This document shows, in pieces, positions 1-7,625 of a stretch of 17,626 bases of DNA. Below the pieces are notes generated by a model. That model worked only from the letters and a program-made list of their open reading frames with translations, did no database searches and was not told where the DNA came from. A program made the position numbers and the translations under genes. The DNA comes from Legionellales bacterium (GTDB taxonomy: Bacteria; Pseudomonadota; Gammaproteobacteria; PIVX01), in NCBI GenBank assembly GCA_013215905.1, contig JABSQI010000015.1, forward strand, positions 1 through 17,626, written 5' to 3'. Positions within the stretch are counted from its first letter, which is position 1. Each line of letters opens with the position of its first letter.

Positions 1-238
1 TATATAATGTATTTTCACTTAATAGATTCCTAAAATTGTTTATATTTCTGCAGACGAAAGTATTATTTGTGCCAATATATTATTGTTTATACTCATTCTA
101 ACAAAGAAATTTTTAATTACTATTCTATCAGTTACAATATGGAGATATCGTAATTTAAAAATTTTTTGAAAATAAAATTTATATAAAAATTTTACGAATT
201 AGCTAAAGTATACTGTAATTTATTATAGGGAATGAGAT
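1..238. other. AT-rich leader with no recognisable gene
   Basis: No supported gene is seen here. One + frame stays open from about 13 to 160 without a start codon and encodes a hydrophobic stretch, which may be a gene remnant or chance in AT-rich DNA. The last 12 bases hold AGGG (227-230), a ribosome binding site 8 bases before the ATG at 239. Confidence 0.4.
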
Positions 239-718
239 ATGATATCTAAGAAAAAATTAGCAATTAATTTGTTTATTGTAACATTTACAATTTTCTGGCA
301 AGTTGCAAAAGCTGAAATTGTATTAGATACTCGTAGTAATCCTAAAAATAGAAACTCTACAGATATTCATAAAATTGCAATGAATGGATATTTACCTGTT
401 AAAGTAGTGGCTCGTTCTCATGAAACATGTGAGGTTGTAATAAGAATATCCATCCGAGCAAATTCATATAAGGAATCTAATAAAATACTCAACAAAGTGA
501 TTAATATTGCTGAGTATTCTAAAGATGTATATTATATTGAAACTAACGAAAATTATACGGATGAGTACCTTGATAGGGGGAAAAATTTATATATAAAAAC
601 AATAAGAAAACATGTTGTTTTTAACAAATATCTAAAAAGAATGGCGAAATTTAGGCTGAATCTTAAAAATAACTCTAATAATAATAATGTAAAAATCAGT
701 GTAGAATTAATATCATAA
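239..718 (+). CDS. Sec-exported protein of unknown function (159 aa)
   Basis: I do not recognise this protein. The first 25 residues are a clear Sec signal peptide: a Lys-rich n-region (K4-K6), a hydrophobic core at about 7-22, and an AKA signal peptidase I site, with the mature protein starting at E26. The mature part, about 134 residues, alternates polar and beta-branched residues and ends in an Asn-rich tail, so a small beta-rich periplasmic or secreted protein is likely. It has one cysteine in the mature part, so no internal disulfide. The start is supported by AGGG eight bases upstream. The gene stands alone and is followed by a hairpin at 794-848. It is one of about seven exported proteins in this window, which suggests an envelope or host-contact role, but that is inference. 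Confidence 0.75.
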   Translation: MISKKKLAINLFIVTFTIFWQVAKAEIVLDTRSNPKNRNSTDIHKIAMNGYLPVKVVARSHETCEVVIRISIRANSYKESNKILNKVINIAEYSKDVYYIETNENYTDEYLDRGKNLYIKTIRKHVVFNKYLKRMAKFRLNLKNNSNNNNVKISVELIS

Positions 719-793
719 ATGGATTCAATAAATTATTAAAGGGTATAATGTAGTGATATGTCCTATAAAACTCTATTATTGCTATTTGTACTA

Positions 794-848
794 GGATCAA
801 GTTAATTCAATTAATAATTTTTAATATATCTCTTTTTTAACTTGCTCC
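794..848 (+). terminator. Hairpin downstream of the first exported-protein gene
   Basis: GGA-T-CAAGTTAA (794-805) pairs with TTAACTTG-C-TCC (837-848), giving 11 of 12 base pairs with one mismatch. A T-rich stretch follows. It lies 76 bases after the stop codon at 718. The loop is long (31 bases), so it may be a weak or processed terminator rather than a classic one. Confidence 0.45.
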
Positions 849-905
849 AAGATTTTCTCTTTCTTTAAAATAATCAATTATTATGCGTATACTTTAATTG
901 AAATA

Positions 906-955
906 TTTTTTGGAAACAATTTTAAAATATTAAATCAAGAATCATTTCCAAAAAA
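906..955. terminator. Perfect 11-bp inverted repeat between convergent genes
   Basis: Six T, GG and AAA at 906-916 are exactly complementary to TTTCC plus six A at 945-955, with a 28-base loop. It sits downstream of the - strand gene ending at 987 and faces the + gene ending at 718. The T and A runs form the ends of the arms, as in bidirectional terminators of AT-rich genomes. Confidence 0.45.
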
Positions 956-986
956 ACCAAACCTTATTACGTTTTGTTTATGAAAA

Positions 987-1526
987 TTATTTTTTATAGA
1001 ACTCGCTCTCAGTAACAATAATTTCACCATTCTTGCACGATATTGTTACTCTCTTAAACTTGTTACTATGATAATCGTAACCTGATTCTAGCATATCAAT
1101 TTCATGTTTATGGTTTTTCCATATTAATGACTCATTAGAATAACTGGTGATTATTTTAGGAATATTACTAACAGGGACATATTTTTTTATTGTTTCTGGT
1201 TTAACTGGTGGAAAAGTTTGGTTAATACCTAAAATAGTTATTTTTGCATGTTCTGGATAAACGATCACTTGCTTTGCAGTATCAATCCAACTCGAAACCC
1301 TTAAGCATTGTTCAAATTCTTCAGTTAAGTTTCCATTATCTGGTGATACGTTAACGGTCGTATGTCTCTGGAAACCATCAAAGTCTTCAAAAACATTGAC
1401 ACTGATAGGTATTTCTAGCTCATTAACAAAATATAAATAATTATCGGCAAAAACAGGTGTTATGATGACTTGAGCAATTAAAATCTTTAGCAAAATGCTT
1501 ACAATGCAAATTATATTTCTTAACAT
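987..1526 (-). CDS. Sec-exported protein of unknown function (179 aa)
   Basis: I do not recognise the family. Residues 1-27 are a signal peptide with a hydrophobic core at about 4-25 and a VFA cleavage site before D28. The mature part is about 152 residues. It begins with a beta-strand-like pattern (YLYFVNELEIPISVNV), has one cysteine in the middle and one near the C-terminus, and contains a proline-rich linker (FPPVKPE) before a more charged C-terminal half. This pattern fits a small beta-sandwich protein in the periplasm or outside the cell. It vaguely resembles the exported protein at 15501-16022, which also has a hydrophobic 'N-x-x-P' strand right after the signal peptide. That resemblance is too weak to call homology. 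Confidence 0.7.
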   Translation of the reverse strand: MLRNIICIVSILLKILIAQVIITPVFADNYLYFVNELEIPISVNVFEDFDGFQRHTTVNVSPDNGNLTEEFEQCLRVSSWIDTAKQVIVYPEHAKITILGINQTFPPVKPETIKKYVPVSNIPKIITSYSNESLIWKNHKHEIDMLESGYDYHSNKFKRVTISCKNGEIIVTESEFYKK

Positions 1527-1951
1527 ATTATATCCTTTTTGTTATCAGTAGCAGAAGGTTATTAGATTTTTCAGTTTTGGGCATCAGTAAAAACTACATA
1601 TTTTCAATTAAATACCATTTTGTTACAACTTCCTGACCAATCTCTTTTTGAAAGAATATATAAACTATAAAATTATTATTAGAGTTTGTATCTTTTTAAT
1701 TTACGCAAATATTTTTCTGGTATTTAAAAAAGGTCTTAGTTATTTGCTAGATAATGGTGTCTTTAGTATCATTCATTATATCTCTCTCATGGTAACATGA
1801 ACAGTAATCTAGGTAAAACCTGTGGAATAGAGATAACGCTTATATAGACTCTTCTTCAAAATATATTAGTGACTGGACATGCAATGTTAGCCTGCGGAGA
1901 AGGCTCATTAGCAGCTTTTATAAAGTATGAACTAGCATGGGTTTGAAGTTG
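1527..1951. other. Intergenic region with a possible gene remnant
   Basis: No intact gene is seen. The only suggestive piece is a + strand open stretch, 1848-1946, lacking a start codon. It encodes ILVTGHAMLAC followed by GEGSLAAFIKYEL, which recalls the nucleophile-elbow region of class 3 lipases (TGHSLGG-x-LA) with a disrupted GHSLGG. The match is weak. The rest is AT-rich without recognised structure. Confidence 0.3.
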
Positions 1952-2440
1952 TCATAAAGCATGTTCTTTTAGGTTAGTAGGAATGTCAAATACTGCAGAA
2001 AGCGCGGTAATAATACTAAAAACTCTGTTTTTGTTAACTCCGAAATCATAGTATCCATATTTAGCTCTACTAAAAATAGCTATTGTAGATTTATTGTTGT
2101 CAATGGAGAATATTTGAATATCAATGTAATCTGGAAATCTGAAAATCTTAGTTTTTTGTACGAATACTATTGTATAATTCTCATCATCTTGATATGTAAT
2201 TTGAGTTCTTGGTATTTTTTGTATTATGGATATAGTCTTATTATATAAAGTTTCTGCGGGCGTTTTATAAATAGGACTGATGTCATTTTCAGACTGGCAT
2301 GTGTTTTTAGGACAAATTAAATAATGATTTGGCTTCATATTAGAAATTTGTAGTTTTTTAAAATCTATAGGGGTTTTCATAGTGGCCTCAGTACATTCTA
2401 GTAGGATAATAGATAATAGGAAAATATAGATAATTTTCAT
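1952..2440 (-). CDS. Exported DUF1499-family protein (162 aa)
   Basis: The sequence carries the hallmarks of the DUF1499 family: a CP-x-x-x-C motif near the N-terminus (C43 and C48, family form CPxxPNCV), a central F-R-F-P-D-Y-I-D-I stretch at about 100-108 (family: RFPDDVEF), and S-R-A-K-Y-G-Y-Y-D-F-G-V-N-K-N-R near the end (124-139; family: SRxGxSDLGVNRxR). Family members are small envelope proteins, often lipoproteins, with no settled function. Here the first 20 residues are a signal peptide. Cys16 follows L-L-E, and Glu before the Cys is not a normal lipobox, so a lipoprotein is doubtful. A ribosome binding site (TAGGT) lies about 6 bases before the ATG. It is divergent from the family in several usually invariant positions. 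Confidence 0.75.
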   Translation of the reverse strand: MKIIYIFLLSIILLECTEATMKTPIDFKKLQISNMKPNHYLICPKNTCQSENDISPIYKTPAETLYNKTISIIQKIPRTQITYQDDENYTIVFVQKTKIFRFPDYIDIQIFSIDNNKSTIAIFSRAKYGYYDFGVNKNRVFSIITALSAVFDIPTNLKEHAL

Positions 2441-2871
2441 AATTACCTACATGTTATCACATATTAAGTAATAGCTAAATAACTCATCTTAAGCATTAAT
2501 ACTTATAGCATGCATAATATTACTCATCTATTTTTACAAGGTAAGTTCCTAATTTGCTAGATGCAATTTTGAGATTGATGCTTAATGACAATATGAAATA
2601 TATCAAACATGATGGAAAATAGAAGAGTAACACAAATCCATTAAAGAGGAAGATAGTATTGGCAAATCTCCAACTAGCAATAAAAATATAATGTAATTAT
2701 ATTTTTGCGTCGATTGTGGTTAATTGCAAATTAGAGTTACTATTGTTGAAACAAATATCAATCATTTTGTCATTAAATATAAATTACTCGTTCGAGATAA
2801 CCAAATATTTCTTAATGAGTTGAATAATATTAGGTCTGCTGTGATCTAGTTCGTAAGGCCACTAAATAATA
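2441..2871. other. Intergenic region, no recognised gene
   Basis: No supported gene. Several start-less open stretches of 40 codons or fewer are present on the + strand, none recognisable. A 13-base direct repeat, AATAATATTAGGT, occurs at 2823-2835 and 2865-2877; the second copy overlaps the 3' end of the neighbouring - strand gene and may simply be a small local duplication. Confidence 0.35.
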
Positions 2872-3540
2872 TTAGGTATTATTATGAATAATATTTTGTA
2901 GCTCTTGAATTGTATTGGCGATATGAGTGGGGGTTTTTTTATATAGAATTTCGCTAGAGTTAAATCCCCAGGTAACTGCTATTGAATTTATTTTAGTGAT
3001 TGAACATGCTTCGATATCAGAAGCTTCATCACTTATGTAAAAGATATTATTAGAGTCTATTTTAGTGCTTTTTTGGATTCTATTAAGATAGTGAGATTTA
3101 TTAAATATTTTTCTGGCAGCAATTACAAAATTAAACATATGTAAATCATATTTCATTAAAAATTTATCTACAGTATTTTTTTTATTAGCTGTTAAAATCC
3201 CTAGGTTAAATTTATTTTTTTCTAGCTCATATAATAGATCAATAATATCATCAAATGACCTTAGTTCATCAGTTCTAAGGTACATGTTTTTTTTAATTTT
3301 CTTTATTATAGAATATAATTTAAATTTACTTATCCCCAAATATTCAATTGCTGTTTCAGCCGTCATATTACGAAATTCATTAATTTCACTATCTTTAATT
3401 TTTCTGTAGTTATAGTTTGAAGAAAGATCGTTAAAAATTTCTATAAATAATTCTAATGAGTTACACAACACCCCGTCGAAATCGAAGATTATTAGGGGAC
3501 GAGATGGATATCTTATATTAATTTTCTTATAGATTAACAT
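2872..3540 (-). CDS. HAD-superfamily hydrolase, phosphoglycolate-phosphatase-like (222 aa)
   Basis: A cytoplasmic HAD phosphatase with a complete core. Motif I is D20-F-D22-G (FDFDGVLCNS), with Asp20 the expected nucleophile. Motif II is L-T117-A-N. Motif III Lys is probably K148. Motif IV is S-D171-E-A-S-D175, where the usual Gly before Asp is Ser. A helical cap (about 30-90) sits between motifs I and II, as in the subfamily IA/Gph-like enzymes, and the length of 222 aa is typical. The real substrate cannot be read from sequence: phosphoglycolate, other small phosphate esters or nucleotides are possible. No good Shine-Dalgarno precedes the ATG. No neighbour suggests a pathway, and there is no sign of an operon with the DUF1499 gene 430 bases downstream. 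Confidence 0.85.
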   Translation of the reverse strand: MLIYKKINIRYPSRPLIIFDFDGVLCNSLELFIEIFNDLSSNYNYRKIKDSEINEFRNMTAETAIEYLGISKFKLYSIIKKIKKNMYLRTDELRSFDDIIDLLYELEKNKFNLGILTANKKNTVDKFLMKYDLHMFNFVIAARKIFNKSHYLNRIQKSTKIDSNNIFYISDEASDIEACSITKINSIAVTWGFNSSEILYKKTPTHIANTIQELQNIIHNNT

Positions 3541-3661
3541 GTATATTATTTTAATGACTTTACAAAATATTTTAAATCTAAATTAATATATCATAATTGT
3601 GCATGTAAGAGACTGTTTTTTATAAATTTATGAAGAAAGATATTATTTAATAGCATTGTAG

Positions 3662-3689
3662 TTGACAATTTATGCTCAGTTGATAGAAT
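3662..3689 (+). promoter_or_regulatory. Sigma70-type promoter of the lysine riboswitch unit
   Basis: TTGACA at 3662-3667 is a perfect -35 box. TAGAAT at 3684-3689 matches the -10 consensus in five of six positions, and the spacer is 16 bases. Transcription would start near 3696, right at the 5' edge of the riboswitch fold, which strengthens both calls. Confidence 0.75.
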
Positions 3690-3696
3690 GTTAATT

Positions 3697-3870
3697 ACAG
3701 AAGAGGAGCGTTTTCTAGGTAGCTAATTTTAGGTTCCTGTAATCCATTGAGAATTAGTGAGGGAGATAAGCGCCGAAATCATTTCAGATGCAGGTTTGAA
3801 GTGGTTGGTTTTTTGGAATGATATTCCAAATTGAACTGTCATGTTAAATATAACATGGAGCGCTTCGAAA
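3697..3870 (+). promoter_or_regulatory. Lysine riboswitch (L box)
   Basis: All conserved blocks of the lysine aptamer are present in order: AGAGGAGCG (3702-3710), GAGGGAGATAAGCGCCGAA (3759-3777), ACTGTCAT (3835-3842) and GGAGCGCTTC (3857-3866). The helices can be drawn by hand. P2 has CTAATT pairing with AATTAG. P3 has AATCATTTCA pairing with TGAAGTGGTT (ten pairs with G-U wobbles). P4 has TTGGAAT/ATTCCAA. P5 has ATGTTA/TAACAT. The loop CCTGT of P2 can pair with GCAGG of the P3 loop, reproducing the known kissing-loop contact. P1 is short (GAAG/CTTC). Lysine binding would be expected to lower expression of the downstream transporter gene at 3931. Confidence 0.9.
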
Positions 3871-3887
3871 TACTTCGGTCTCTTCCG

Positions 3888-3926
3888 ATTATTTTAGTGC
3901 GACATGTATTGATAATATTAGGAGAG
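3888..3926 (+). promoter_or_regulatory. Possible Shine-Dalgarno sequester helix of the riboswitch
   Basis: CTCTTCC just after the aptamer can pair with GGAGAG (3921-3926), the Shine-Dalgarno of the symporter gene, with one bulged base. There is no strong hairpin plus T-run between aptamer and ATG, so control at translation initiation looks likelier than termination. This is inference from pairing alone. Confidence 0.3.
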
Positions 3927-3930
3927 GGTA

Positions 3931-5238
3931 ATGGGTGAAGTGTTTTTTTCATGTCTAGATAATCTTAATGAAATGGTTTGGGGATACGTATGTGTACCTG
4001 TTATTGTTATATTAGGAATTTATTTTACTATTAAATTTAAGTTTGCCCAAATAACTAAGTCAAAACTTATATTCGAGACTTTTTTAAAATTTATAGTTTT
4101 TAAAAAAGATAATAATATTCGTGGTATTTCACCATTACGAGCTTTTTTTGCATCAGTTGGTGGATGTATTGGAATTGGTAATGTTATTGCTGTTTGTACT
4201 GCGGTACAGATCGGTGGGCCCGGATCCATATTTTGGATGTGGGTAGCTGCATTTTTTGGAATGTTATTAAAATATTCTGAGGTTTATTTAGGAGTTAAGT
4301 TTAGGGTAGCAAATACTTCTGGAGGATTTGATGGTGGTCCAATGTTCTATTTACAGAGAATTTTTAAATCACGCTTAATTCCTAATTTATTTGCTTTCTT
4401 TTTAGTTATATATGGAGTTGAAGTTTATATGTTTAATATTATGACTAATACTATTAGTTTAAATTGGGATCTGAATAAATATTTTGTTATTTTTGTGACG
4501 CTGGGGATTATAATTTATACATCTATTGGTGGAATGGAGCGAATTGGTAGTATATGTAGTACCTTAATTCCTCTATTTGTGGTCATCTATTCGTTAATGT
4601 CAATAGTTGTAATAATAATGAATGCAGATAAACTGTTATCAACATTACACTTGATATTTGTCTCAGCCTTTAATGGACATGCCGCTATTGGGGGATTTTT
4701 AGGGAGTTCTGTATTATTATCAATGTCTCAGGGGGTAGCAAGGGCTGCTTATAGTAGTGATATTGGTATTGGATTTGCATCTATTATTCATGCAGAAAGT
4801 TGTGAGATTGAGCCAGCAAAGCAGGCACGTTTGGCTATATTTGGGATTTTTCTAGATACTTTCTTAATTTGTACTTTAAGTACTTTATTATTGGTAGTTA
4901 CGGATATTTGGCATGAAAACATTCCAGCATCCATGGTTATTCAAACAGTATTAGGGAGTTATTTCCCATTTATGGATATTTTTATGCCATTTTTTATTTA
5001 TCTTCTTGGCTATACTAGCTTAATATCTTTTTTCTTTGTTGGACTAAAGTGTGCTAGATTTTTACTGCCAAATAGAGGACAAGCAGTTTATTATTGTTTT
5101 GCTATAGTTGCTTTTGTCGTTTTTTCATTTATAGAGCCGAATCATGTTCTTTTATTTATGGCTATTTCTGGAGCATGCTTATTGTTAATAAATGTATTTG
5201 GAATATTTAAATTACGAAAAGAGATATCATTAGAATAA
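3931..5238 (+). CDS. AGCS-family sodium/amino-acid symporter, likely lysine-regulated (435 aa)
   Basis: An inner-membrane transporter of the alanine/glycine:cation symporter family, with about ten or more hydrophobic helices. Family landmarks are SVGGCIGIGNV (75-85), GGPGSIFWMW soon after, a Y-S-E-V-Y-L-G-V-K-F-R segment, GGPMFYL (135-141), and the conserved late segment beginning G268-V-A-R-A-A-Y-S-S-D-I-G. In typical alanine/glycine members that last segment reads FSNEAGxGSAPIAHA; here NEAG is replaced by SDIG and SAPIAHA by FASIIHA, which suggests a changed substrate site. The strong Shine-Dalgarno AGGAGAGG fixes the ATG. The gene is alone behind a lysine riboswitch, so lysine or a related cationic amino acid is the most reasonable substrate guess, although family annotation would say alanine. 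No lysine biosynthesis gene is in the window, so salvage is likely. Confidence 0.88.
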   Translation: MGEVFFSCLDNLNEMVWGYVCVPVIVILGIYFTIKFKFAQITKSKLIFETFLKFIVFKKDNNIRGISPLRAFFASVGGCIGIGNVIAVCTAVQIGGPGSIFWMWVAAFFGMLLKYSEVYLGVKFRVANTSGGFDGGPMFYLQRIFKSRLIPNLFAFFLVIYGVEVYMFNIMTNTISLNWDLNKYFVIFVTLGIIIYTSIGGMERIGSICSTLIPLFVVIYSLMSIVVIIMNADKLLSTLHLIFVSAFNGHAAIGGFLGSSVLLSMSQGVARAAYSSDIGIGFASIIHAESCEIEPAKQARLAIFGIFLDTFLICTLSTLLLVVTDIWHENIPASMVIQTVLGSYFPFMDIFMPFFIYLLGYTSLISFFFVGLKCARFLLPNRGQAVYYCFAIVAFVVFSFIEPNHVLLFMAISGACLLLINVFGIFKLRKEISLE

Positions 5239-5250
5239 TGAAAAAATATA

Positions 5251-5296
5251 TATTGCTTCAATTTATATGCATACTATGGAAATGCAATAATTTTTT
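5251..5296 (+). terminator. Probable Rho-independent terminator of the symporter unit
   Basis: TATTGC (5251-5256) pairs with GCAATA (5284-5289), with partial further pairing inside (TTC with GGAA), followed by a run of six T at 5291-5296. It lies 13 bases after the symporter stop codon. Confidence 0.5.
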
Positions 5297-5678
5297 GGGG
5301 AAGTGATTCCAAACTGTATTGCAACAATAAGCATAATGCTGTTGTATAATATTTATTTAATGGATTGATATCAAAATTATCTTCCATATCAGATAGGTAC
5401 AGCTAATTATTGTCCCTAGAAAGACGGTTGTAGGTCAAGAAAATTTGGATTGGAATTGAAGAGTTAGAATTATCCTTAGAACATGCTGCAAATGATACGG
5501 ATGATTTGTCAGCAGTTAATAATAATGAATATGAAGCACAGCTTGTTGTTAGTAAACTGCGATAAATTTTAATCAGCATGTTTACTTTAGTAGCTAAACA
5601 ATATTTTTCATATATATTTAAATAGAAAGACTATACTATTTATTTCATAATAGTAAGGATCATATTTAAATTAATACT
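5297..5678. other. Intergenic region, possible gene relic
   Basis: No intact gene. A + strand open stretch with no start codon runs from 5434 to 5565 and encodes an acidic, helical-looking 43-residue peptide ending VVSKLR. It reads like the C-terminal end of a lost protein, but I recognise no family. The + strand G-over-C bias seen in the symporter gene fades in this region. Confidence 0.3.
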
Positions 5679-6317
5679 ATGATATATATTAAAAGATTTT
5701 CTATAATTGAAAAGCCACTCTGTATCTTTTTATTTGTTTTCCTATTCAGCAAATGCCTAGCTGACAATTTTCTAATTATTAACTGGAAACTATCTGATAA
5801 TTTATTAAGATTATTAAAAAAAGATTTGTATGAAATGGTAGTTAGATTCCCTAACGGCGTGGAAGAAATTTTGCAACAACCTAAATCTTATAGATTACAT
5901 AGAGATGCAGATGTTTTAGTATCTGAAATATATTTAAGAGCACGCTCTCCTTATGCCAAATTATCAAAAATACCTGTATTTTCACAGATCAGAATATCAG
6001 ATCTTAGAAAGACATACAAAGAACATTTCAGATGGCATAATAATCAGTATCATACACGTCAAAAAGTGTATCATATTATGTTTTATCAACAAGAAAATAT
6101 CATTAGAAAAACATTTGCTCTTGGTACAGTTTCACATTCTACTCGCCAGTGTGAATTGATTGATCAACAATCTGTTTCACTTAGATCTGTATTTGAATAT
6201 AATCCGAGTAACTATAGTCACTTTGTAGCTATTAACTATCCAAACATGGAGTTATTTTCTGAACCATCATGCATAAGTAAATTTTATAAGACTATGTATG
6301 AAAAATTCTTTGGATAA
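5679..6317 (+). CDS. Sec-exported protein of unknown function (212 aa)
   Basis: I do not recognise it. Residues 1-28 form a signal peptide with a basic start (K5, R6), a hydrophobic core at about 13-25 and a CLA cleavage site before D29. The mature 184 residues are basic and aromatic, rich in His, Arg and Tyr in the middle (about 115-145), and contain two Cys, at about 159 and 198, that could form one disulfide outside the cytoplasm. No good Shine-Dalgarno sits at normal distance: AAGGA is 19 bases before the ATG. Start confidence is therefore lower, but the signal peptide fits this start. A decayed IS30 fragment follows, so the gene lies at the edge of a degraded region. Confidence 0.7.
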   Translation: MIYIKRFSIIEKPLCIFLFVFLFSKCLADNFLIINWKLSDNLLRLLKKDLYEMVVRFPNGVEEILQQPKSYRLHRDADVLVSEIYLRARSPYAKLSKIPVFSQIRISDLRKTYKEHFRWHNNQYHTRQKVYHIMFYQQENIIRKTFALGTVSHSTRQCELIDQQSVSLRSVFEYNPSNYSHFVAINYPNMELFSEPSCISKFYKTMYEKFFG

Positions 6318-6372
6318 GATTTAGCTGCTACTAGATTACTAGTTTGCAGAAATTTTTGTGGCTTAAGGATAA

Positions 6373-6489
6373 TTAGGTTGCTGCGCTCAACAACTAAAAA
6401 AATTACCAAAAGGTGGCGTAAAGCCCTTGACTTTAGACATGGGTGAGTATCAGCGCAAATCTATTCAACAGAATCTGCGAATATATTAA
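6373..6489 (+). pseudogene. IS30-family transposase fragment
   Basis: An open stretch of 38 codons without a start codon encodes LKKLPKGGVKPLTLDMGEY, then an NLRIY end. This matches the part of IS30-family transposases around the catalytic LTLDRGxEF segment, here with Arg changed to Met and the following part shortened. A stop precedes it and another ends it, and no terminal repeats or other parts of the element are seen. It is a relic only. The family call is from memory of the motif, not an alignment. Confidence 0.5.
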
Positions 6490-6562
6490 CTATATATAGT
6501 AACAATATTAAGAAAATTTCTATTCTCATGAACAAAATACTTTTAACGTAATTGTTCATAGA

Positions 6563-7366
6563 TCAATTAATAGACTTAGATTTTTCTCCAATAAACCAAG
6601 TATAAGTTTCTTCCCTTATTTCGTCATAAATATCAATAGCGTATCCTTTAAAACCCGCTCTATTCATTGCCTCAACATACCATTTTTTACCTAACTTAAC
6701 GGAAACGATCTCTCTATCTCTAGGGATGGAAGGCATATATGTATCTGTTGAATGTGTGGTATAACCTATTCTGGGAGGACTATCATCATTTATTAACCTA
6801 TAGGGAAGAAATAGAATCATGAATATCCCTCCGGGAGCAATTACTCTATATGCTTCTCTAATTGCTTGCTCTTGCTCTGTAAAAAAATCGTAAGTTCCCA
6901 TAGCATATACCCCGCTAAAACTTTCATCTGGGTATCTTGATAAGTCTCTAGCATCAACACCTATTTCACTATCTGAGGAGTAATTTCCATACAAAGTTAC
7001 AACTTTAAGGGTTTTAAAATATTTTTTTAAATAGTCTTGTTCCACTCCACCTGGAGCAAAAGCAAGTAACGCTTTTGTTTGGGCAAGTTCTTTATCTGTA
7101 TATTTTGGTATTATATCTGATACTAGAAAAGGTAAAGTTCTTTGTCTTCCAGGTTTGTTACAAACCGAACATTTGTCTTTTTTAGGATGATTTACGTTAT
7201 CATGTATTTTGCCACATAAGCTACATGTATAAGCAGAAGTTCCTTTAGGACGAGTGGTATGTGTATGCATTAACTCTTGAGTATTGGCCTGTAATTCACT
7301 AAAACAAGGATTAATACTAATGATTAACAATAGTAAAAAATTACGTAGTTTATTAAATTTGTTCAT
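6563..7366 (-). CDS. Signal-peptide-bearing zinc-ribbon SAM methyltransferase (267 aa)
   Basis: A class I SAM-dependent methyltransferase preceded by a Sec signal peptide. Residues 1-23 are a Lys/Arg-containing start plus a Leu/Ile-rich core, with a CFS cleavage site before E24. Residues 48-69 hold two CxxC pairs (C48, C51, C66, C69) followed by GRQRTL, the zinc-ribbon head found in a methyltransferase group whose members usually read C-P-x-C-G-x-x-x-R-H-R. The Rossmann part follows: LLAFAPGG (100-107) in the SAM loop position, VDARDLSRYPDESF (137-150), and the post-motif YRVIAPGGIFMI (173-184). A Shine-Dalgarno AGGAA at normal distance supports the ATG, so the signal peptide belongs to the gene. 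Cytoplasmic relatives lack this export signal. SAM is not available in the periplasm, so a protein sent out of the cell, perhaps into a host, is the likeliest reading. The substrate is unknown. Confidence 0.75.
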   Translation of the reverse strand: MNKFNKLRNFLLLLIISINPCFSELQANTQELMHTHTTRPKGTSAYTCSLCGKIHDNVNHPKKDKCSVCNKPGRQRTLPFLVSDIIPKYTDKELAQTKALLAFAPGGVEQDYLKKYFKTLKVVTLYGNYSSDSEIGVDARDLSRYPDESFSGVYAMGTYDFFTEQEQAIREAYRVIAPGGIFMILFLPYRLINDDSPPRIGYTTHSTDTYMPSIPRDREIVSVKLGKKWYVEAMNRAGFKGYAIDIYDEIREETYTWFIGEKSKSIN

Positions 7367-7625
7367 ATATAGTTTCCTATAATGCTTATAGTTAGATAAA
7401 ATATTAGATCAAGATCATTATGAAGTCAAAACCAATGACTCAGAGTGCCTGTATGCTAATGATTATTTCTCTCCTGATGAATATGTAATATATTTGCAAT
7501 AGCTCAGTTTGCTATTTTGTACTTGCACAGTTAATTAGTATTTCCAATAGATATAGGTAATTCAAAATAATAATAGCATTAGTACATTTGTTATATAATT
7601 GAACTCTATTTTAGATGTATCTTCA
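7367..7625. other. Intergenic region, no recognised gene
   Basis: No intact gene. A + strand stretch at about 7391-7501 is open for 36 codons without a start and ends YVIYLQ; I do not recognise it. The region lies between the methyltransferase start and the IS66 remnant and may be insertion-related debris. Confidence 0.3.

Noticed and set aside
2823..2877. 13-base direct repeat as a recombination or attachment site
   Set aside because: It is a low-complexity AT-rich sequence, has only two copies, and no integrase or tRNA is nearby.
4020..4229. 69-codon open frame on the - strand inside the symporter gene
   Set aside because: It lies opposite a strongly supported membrane-transporter gene, has no recognisable product and no ribosome binding site.
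5434..5565. Start-less 43-codon frame encoding an acidic helical peptide
   Set aside because: There is no start codon, no family resemblance and no ribosome binding site; at most a relic, so it is only mentioned in the intergenic entry.
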